Shown: in pieces, positions 6,977 through 10,740 of the stretch
How positions within the stretch are numbered: the stretch's first letter is position 1
Layout of the letters: every line of letters starts with the position of its first letter
NCBI GenBank assembly: GCA_937951695.1
Contig: CALFBL010000375.1
Coordinates: 1-10,740 of the forward strand
Reading direction: 5' to 3'
Origin: an uncultured Granulosicoccaceae bacterium
Lineage (GTDB): Bacteria > Pseudomonadota > Gammaproteobacteria > Granulosicoccales > Granulosicoccaceae
DNA length: 10,740 nucleotides
Position numbers and translations under genes: made by a program
Notes under the pieces: generated by a model
What the model saw: the letters and a program-made list of their open reading frames with translations, nothing else
Told to the model about the DNA's origin: nothing
Database searches by the model: none

Positions 6977-9685
6977 ATGAATCACTGGGTTTCAATATTT
7001 AGTCGCCGCGAATGGTTGGCGATGCTGACAATACTGTGCTGCACCATAGCGGCGTCGTTGTACGCAGGGTATCGCATCACGTATTTGCAGGAATCCAACC
7101 GGATTGGAGAATCCGCCGGCGCTATCGTCCGAGATGTGGATCGCGCGGTCAGTGAAGCAAAAGCGGTTTTAAAAACCTTGACCGCCTTGCACAACGATGA
7201 GGATGACGATCCCAAAAGTTTTCGTAAACGATACGCTAATCGGTTTTTAAAAGAGAATCCTGCGATCGCTGCTATGGGTCGATTTAACCATGCCGGTCGT
7301 GATTGGTGGCCGGTCACAGCGGTAGAGTCCGCCGATGAATACTTGCAAGCTATCGTTGGGCTGGACTTGGCTAAGTTCGAACAAATTCGCAGTGTGCTGC
7401 CTACATCCATTGCTATCAATAAAGTCGCTGTAACCATTGCTCCCACTAATTCGGAAAATAACTACAACCTGATTTTTCTGATACCCGCCTACGATGAGAG
7501 TGCGATGCAAGGATTGCCCGACGATCTGGCGAAAGCCTTTATCGGTGGTTTCTGGTCAACGTTTTCGTTTGATCCGGTCTTGACGGGATTGTACGCCGAT
7601 GTGGAAACAGCGCAGGCGGATCTGTACGTCAACATTACCTATTCTGAATCACTGGGTGATGATCAGGCAGGTTCGACCATGGAGCAAGTGTATTCGGCAC
7701 ACTTCCCCTCCAGTCATAACGCCTGGGCGTCAGATTTGTTTGATCCGGTAGAAAAAACCCGGCTAGTCGCATTGGGTAGCGGCTATTTACAGGTTCGCGT
7801 CACCGGCAAGCCTGCTTTTACCGGTGTTGCGATTCTGGTGGGTGTTCTACTCATCGCGTTTTTGATATCAATTTACATGGTCTGTCTTGCGATCGCCTAC
7901 AACCGTCGTCGTTCTAATAAGGAAAAACTTACAGCGTTGCAGGCCGTGACTCGCGAACGGGCCAAAGCCGAACGCACATTGAACAGCATTTCTGAATCCG
8001 TGGTAGCGCTGGATGAACACTTCAACGTCGCCTACATGAACGACGCGTGTATGACGGCTTTGGGTGTTGAGACTGAATCGGTATTAGGTCAGCCCATTGA
8101 TTCGCTCACCAATCTGTATGACATCGATAACACGGGTGCTTTGTTTGATGTGACCGCTGCACTAGAACAATTGGGCTTGGGTGAAGGTGCCAAGCTTGAT
8201 GTATTGGTCTACGACCATAATCGTGTTGCGCGAGCCATGCAGTTGTCGATGACCAATTCAAAAGAACGTCAGTATGAAGCTGAGCGTTACACGATTGTTT
8301 TGCGCGACGTATCGGCCGAGCGAGCTCTGACTCGTGAGCTCGAGTATCAGGCGAACCATGACTCATTGACTGGCGTCTGGAATCGTTTCTACTTCGAGAA
8401 TCGATTGAAAACACTGGTCGACGGCGCGCGGCGAAATCGCGTCACCCATGCGTTGGTGTATATGGATCTCGATCAATTTAAAATCGTCAATGACACCTGC
8501 GGGCATACCGCTGGTGATCGATTGTTGCGCGAGTTGACCAGTAACTTAAGTGCGGTGCTGCGCCCAGGCGATGTGTTAGCGCGATTGGGTGGGGATGAGT
8601 TTGGGTTATTGGTGATCAATGCGTCAAATGAAGATGCAGAACAGGTGGCAGAGCGCGTCTACGGATTCTTTCAAAATGCGATGTTTTATCATCAGAGTAA
8701 AGCCTTTCCGGTGCGTGCCAGTATCGGATTTGTGCCAATCAACGAAATGAGCGGAAATCTGGAGGATGTGATGTCCGCCGCTGATATAGCGTGTTACACG
8801 GCGAAGGATGCCGGCCGCAATGCCTTGAACTTCTATTCAGAAGAGAACTCGCACATCGCGCAACGTCATCAGGATATGAATTGGCTACCGCGCTTACAGC
8901 GAGCGCTCAAAGACGATCATTTCCAGGTACTGGTGCAGGCCATTGCCGAGACGCGAACGAAAAAGATTACTCACTATGAGTTTCTGCTGCGCCTGGGTCG
9001 CCCGGACGGTGCGGTGGTCACACCGATGCAATTCATACAGGCTGCCGAACGTTATGATTTGATGAAGGACATCGATCGGTGGGTAATTCAAGCGGCCACC
9101 AAGGAGATTGCCGAGCATCATGAAGCCTTGGGCGGGGAGTGCGGTTATTCGATTAATCTATCGGGTCAATCGGCGGCCGATGAAACGTTATTGCCGTTTA
9201 TTGAGGAATGCTTACAGAAGTCGGGTGTACCGGCATCGTGTATTTGGTTTGAGATCACTGAAACTGCTGCCATCACGCATTTTCAAGTCGCCGTTGAACT
9301 GTTTCAGAAGCTACGCTCGATGGGCGCGAAAGTTGCCCTTGATGATTTTGGCAGTGGCTTGAGCTCGTTTGGCTACCTAAAGAATCTGCCGGTGGACGTG
9401 ATCAAGATCGATGGGCAGTTTGTGAAGAATCTCGAGCACGATCACATTGATCGGGAAATGGTCAGGGCGATTCATCGTGTGGCTCAAACCATGGGCATCT
9501 GTTCCGTGGCGGAGTTTGTCGAGTCGGAAAATTCTTTGGCTCAATTGGCCGAGATCGGTGTGGATCTAGCACAGGGTTATCACATTGCACGGCCGTGCAC
9601 GCTGTCTGAGGCGATTTCTCACTATCGATCACAACGCCAGCACGGGGATGACGAGCCAGGCACGGGATTGTCCAGCGTTGCTTAG
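6977..9685 (+). CDS. Membrane-bound sensor with PAS, GGDEF and EAL domains (c-di-GMP turnover)
   Basis: The 902-residue protein should make and/or degrade cyclic di-GMP at the inner membrane. A transmembrane helix at about 13-33 and a second at about 283-308 flank a periplasmic sensor region of roughly 250 residues, whose first half resembles a CHASE domain (low certainty). A short linker leads to a PAS domain (about 334-450), then GGDEF (about 455-615) and EAL (about 635-886). The GGDEF signature is intact (GGDEF, 538-542), as are D497 in DLDQFK and the product-inhibition site RxxD (R529-D532). In the EAL domain the name motif reads EFL with the metal ligand E668 kept. N727, E762, D789/D790 (DDFGSG), K810 (IKID), E846 (AEFVE) and Q866 (QGY) are also present. 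Both activities therefore look chemically possible. The start is ATG at 6977, 75 bases after the channel gene, with only a weak ribosome site. Confidence 0.93.
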   Translation: MNHWVSIFSRREWLAMLTILCCTIAASLYAGYRITYLQESNRIGESAGAIVRDVDRAVSEAKAVLKTLTALHNDEDDDPKSFRKRYANRFLKENPAIAAMGRFNHAGRDWWPVTAVESADEYLQAIVGLDLAKFEQIRSVLPTSIAINKVAVTIAPTNSENNYNLIFLIPAYDESAMQGLPDDLAKAFIGGFWSTFSFDPVLTGLYADVETAQADLYVNITYSESLGDDQAGSTMEQVYSAHFPSSHNAWASDLFDPVEKTRLVALGSGYLQVRVTGKPAFTGVAILVGVLLIAFLISIYMVCLAIAYNRRRSNKEKLTALQAVTRERAKAERTLNSISESVVALDEHFNVAYMNDACMTALGVETESVLGQPIDSLTNLYDIDNTGALFDVTAALEQLGLGEGAKLDVLVYDHNRVARAMQLSMTNSKERQYEAERYTIVLRDVSAERALTRELEYQANHDSLTGVWNRFYFENRLKTLVDGARRNRVTHALVYMDLDQFKIVNDTCGHTAGDRLLRELTSNLSAVLRPGDVLARLGGDEFGLLVINASNEDAEQVAERVYGFFQNAMFYHQSKAFPVRASIGFVPINEMSGNLEDVMSAADIACYTAKDAGRNALNFYSEENSHIAQRHQDMNWLPRLQRALKDDHFQVLVQAIAETRTKKITHYEFLLRLGRPDGAVVTPMQFIQAAERYDLMKDIDRWVIQAATKEIAEHHEALGGECGYSINLSGQSAADETLLPFIEECLQKSGVPASCIWFEITETAAITHFQVAVELFQKLRSMGAKVALDDFGSGLSSFGYLKNLPVDVIKIDGQFVKNLEHDHIDREMVRAIHRVAQTMGICSVAEFVESENSLAQLAEIGVDLAQGYHIARPCTLSEAISHYRSQRQHGDDEPGTGLSSVA

Positions 9686-9689
9686 GGGT

Positions 9690-9711
9690 GATATCATCTC
9701 CCGATGATATC
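9690..9711 (+). promoter_or_regulatory. Perfect hairpin covering the carbonic anhydrase start codon
   Basis: Arms GATATCATC (9690-9698) and GATGATATC (9703-9711) are perfect inverted complements around a TCCC loop. The ATG at 9704 lies in the right arm, and an AGGGG ribosome-site candidate (9684-9688) abuts the left arm, overlapping the upstream stop codon. In mRNA this could mask initiation until ribosomes finishing the upstream gene melt it, or in DNA it could be a repressor operator. The symmetry is seen directly; the role is inferred. Confidence 0.5.
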
Positions 9712-10330
9712 TGCTTCTAAAGCACTGACGTTGTTGCGCGAGGGCAACGATCGTTTTGTGCGCAACGAATTTGACCAGAACGTACACGATCTGCGATCCC
9801 CTTGCGAAAACTTTACTGTTAATCAACACCCTCATACCATTGTGGTGGGATGCTCCGATTCCCGAGCGCCCGCAGAATTAATCTTTGATCAAGGCATTGG
9901 CGATTTATTCGTGGTGCGGGTTGCCGGCAACATCATCGCCCCCTCACAGTTAGGCAGTGTGGAGTTTGCCGCCGCCGAATTCGGCACTCGCTTGGTCGTG
10001 GTGCTCGGTCATACCCATTGTGGTGCCATCAAGGCAACGGTGGATAGTCTGCAACAGCCGGGCGTTAAAAACACCGAGAACGTTGCCTCAATCGTTGCGC
10101 GCATCCAACCGGGTATCGCAGAGCTCGTTAACGCAGACGATGGCGGCGATGACGCCAAGCTGCATTATTTGGCTATGTGTGCGAACGTTCGAGCAGGCGT
10201 TCATCAGGTGCGTACCGAATCGCCTCAGCTGGCCTCTCTGATCGAATCCGACGGTCTGCGCATCGTCGGGGCTCACTACGACATAGAAAACGGTGAAGTG
10301 GAGTTCTTTGACGGTGTACCGTTGCAGTGA
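9704..10330 (+). CDS. Beta-class carbonic anhydrase
   Basis: This 208-residue protein is the normal size for a bacterial beta-carbonic anhydrase, a zinc enzyme that interconverts CO2 and bicarbonate in the cytoplasm. Zinc ligands are C50 (GCSDSR), H103 and C106 (HTHCGA), and the D52-R54 dyad is intact. The N terminus has the usual ALxxLxxGNxRF helix, and FDQGIGDLFVVRVAGNI (61-77) and GSVEFAA (84-90) are typical of the family. The C-terminal HQVRTESPQLASLI and GAHYDIENGEVEFFD also fit. The ATG at 9704 is the first possible start, because an in-frame TGA at 9689 lies just upstream. It sits in a perfect hairpin. The gene begins 18 bases after the c-di-GMP gene, so it may share its transcript. 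No signal peptide is seen. Confidence 0.95.
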   Translation: MISASKALTLLREGNDRFVRNEFDQNVHDLRSPCENFTVNQHPHTIVVGCSDSRAPAELIFDQGIGDLFVVRVAGNIIAPSQLGSVEFAAAEFGTRLVVVLGHTHCGAIKATVDSLQQPGVKNTENVASIVARIQPGIAELVNADDGGDDAKLHYLAMCANVRAGVHQVRTESPQLASLIESDGLRIVGAHYDIENGEVEFFDGVPLQ

Positions 10331-10488
10331 CCTCAGCACGAAACGGCCTGTTCGTTTTGGGCGTGGTGATGGGCTCAGTGGTGTACGGATCGTCGATCCT
10401 TTCCGCTTCACCAGTGCGGGCTGGCCCACGGGGTTCTCGAAACCGCGCGGCTTATGAGTTCTGGGTACATGTCCTTCGAAGCCATTGA
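10327..10488 (+). CDS. Possible small ORF with signal-peptide-like N terminus, unrecognised
   Basis: A 53-codon frame starts with GTG overlapping the carbonic anhydrase stop by four bases (GTGA) and ends with TGA at 10486-10488. The predicted start, MTSARNGLFVLGVVMGSVV, is positively charged and then hydrophobic. SPVRAG at about 28-33 could be a signal-peptidase site, followed by an arginine-rich tail. I do not recognise a family. It has no strong ribosome site but could be translationally coupled. It may equally be a chance frame, or the start of a decayed exported protein. Confidence 0.25.
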   Translation: MTSARNGLFVLGVVMGSVVYGSSILSASPVRAGPRGSRNRAAYEFWVHVLRSH

Positions 10489-10513
10489 TTTTTCGCTGCA
10501 GTTAACGCATAAC
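10485..10513 (+). promoter_or_regulatory. Candidate sigma-70 promoter for the ABC-F gene
   Basis: TTGATT (10485-10490) and CATAAC (10508-10513) are separated by 17 bases, with four of six consensus matches each. Transcription would begin near 10520, giving a leader of about 30 bases before the ATG at 10551. The rest of 10331-10550 shows no RNA gene. Only a weak five-pair hairpin with a short T-run just after the carbonic anhydrase stop is visible. Confidence 0.35.
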
Positions 10514-10550
10514 ACGCACTTTCCAATCCGCATATTTGCTCAGGTAATGC

Positions 10551-10740
10551 ATGAGTCTGGCTCGCGTACAGTCATTGTCAATCAGTTTCGGTGATAACCC
10601 TGTGTTGTCCGAGGCCTCCTTCGCCATCGATCGGGACCAGCGTATCGCGTTGGTGGGTCGAAACGGCACGGGCAAATCCACCTTAATGAAACTGCTGGCA
10701 GGCCTGCAGCAGCCCGATTCGGGGGAGGTGGTGTTTCGCC
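10551..10740 (+). CDS. uup: ABC-F family ATPase, Uup-like (5' part only)
   Basis: Only the first 63 codons are in the window. They encode the start of an ABC ATPase domain with no leading membrane segment: LSISFGDNPVLSEASFAI is followed by the Walker A motif GRNGTGKST at residues 36-44. The N-terminal arrangement and the VGRNGxGKST sequence resemble Uup among ABC-F proteins more than EttA or YheS. ABC-F proteins carry two ATPase domains, act on ribosomes, and Uup is also tied to DNA stability. The second domain lies beyond the window, so membership cannot be confirmed. The ATG at 10551 has AGG six bases upstream. An ATG at 10547 is out of frame. A candidate promoter lies just before it, suggesting separate transcription from the carbonic anhydrase gene. 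Confidence 0.75.
   Translation, partial: MSLARVQSLSISFGDNPVLSEASFAIDRDQRIALVGRNGTGKSTLMKLLAGLQQPDSGEVVFR

Noticed and set aside
5801..10330. Channel, c-di-GMP enzyme and carbonic anhydrase as a nucleotide-signalled defence island
   Set aside because: No effector, sensor nuclease or CD-NTase is present, and the three genes are ordinary housekeeping or signalling families.
10335..10357. ACGAA...TTCGT stem with TTTT after the carbonic anhydrase as a terminator
   Set aside because: Five pairs, an eight-base loop and a very short T-run are too weak, and the stem lies inside a possible small ORF.

Overview
The window looks like a piece of a free-living, probably aquatic or marine gammaproteobacterial chromosome. 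This is an inference. The protein styles support it: a proteobacterial Uup-type ABC-F protein, a hybrid GGDEF/EAL regulator, and repeated FN3 modules with a GYNVYR signature like those on secreted polysaccharide enzymes of marine Gammaproteobacteria. Base composition is moderate. Every recognisable gene is on the + strand. TTG and GTG starts are frequent. I see no rRNA, tRNA, insertion sequence, phage gene or CRISPR array.

Left part (1-2502): two tightly spaced genes, a 3-hydroxyisobutyrate dehydrogenase-family (GarR-like) oxidoreductase and an UxaA/GarD-family aldonate or aldarate dehydratase. Together they look like a sugar-acid catabolic pair, probably the end of a longer operon that starts left of the window.

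After a 231-base intergenic region with several symmetric elements, including a CRP-like GTGA-N6-TCAC motif, comes a large secreted GH10 endo-xylanase. It has a signal peptide, five FN3 repeats and two Ig/cadherin-like domains, followed by the catalytic domain at the C terminus. An MscS-family mechanosensitive channel gene begins 28 bases after it. Next, after 75 bases, is a membrane-anchored protein with a periplasmic sensor region, PAS, GGDEF and EAL domains, whose GGDEF and EAL active-site residues all appear intact. Then, 18 bases on, comes a beta-class carbonic anhydrase whose start codon lies inside a perfect inverted repeat.

The right end (10331-10740) holds a possible 53-codon small ORF overlapping the carbonic anhydrase stop, a candidate promoter, and the first 63 codons of an ABC-F ATPase resembling Uup, cut by the window edge.

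The biology that can be read is consistent: xylan depolymerisation by the secreted GH10 enzyme, sugar-acid catabolism by the first two genes, and envelope and lifestyle control by the channel and the c-di-GMP protein. Whether these genes are co-regulated is not shown by the sequence. I do not see convincing evidence of a wholly new system. The points most worth a second look are the start-codon hairpin of the carbonic anhydrase, the xylanase architecture with its His-to-Tyr change in the WHxQ motif, and the overlapping small ORF.
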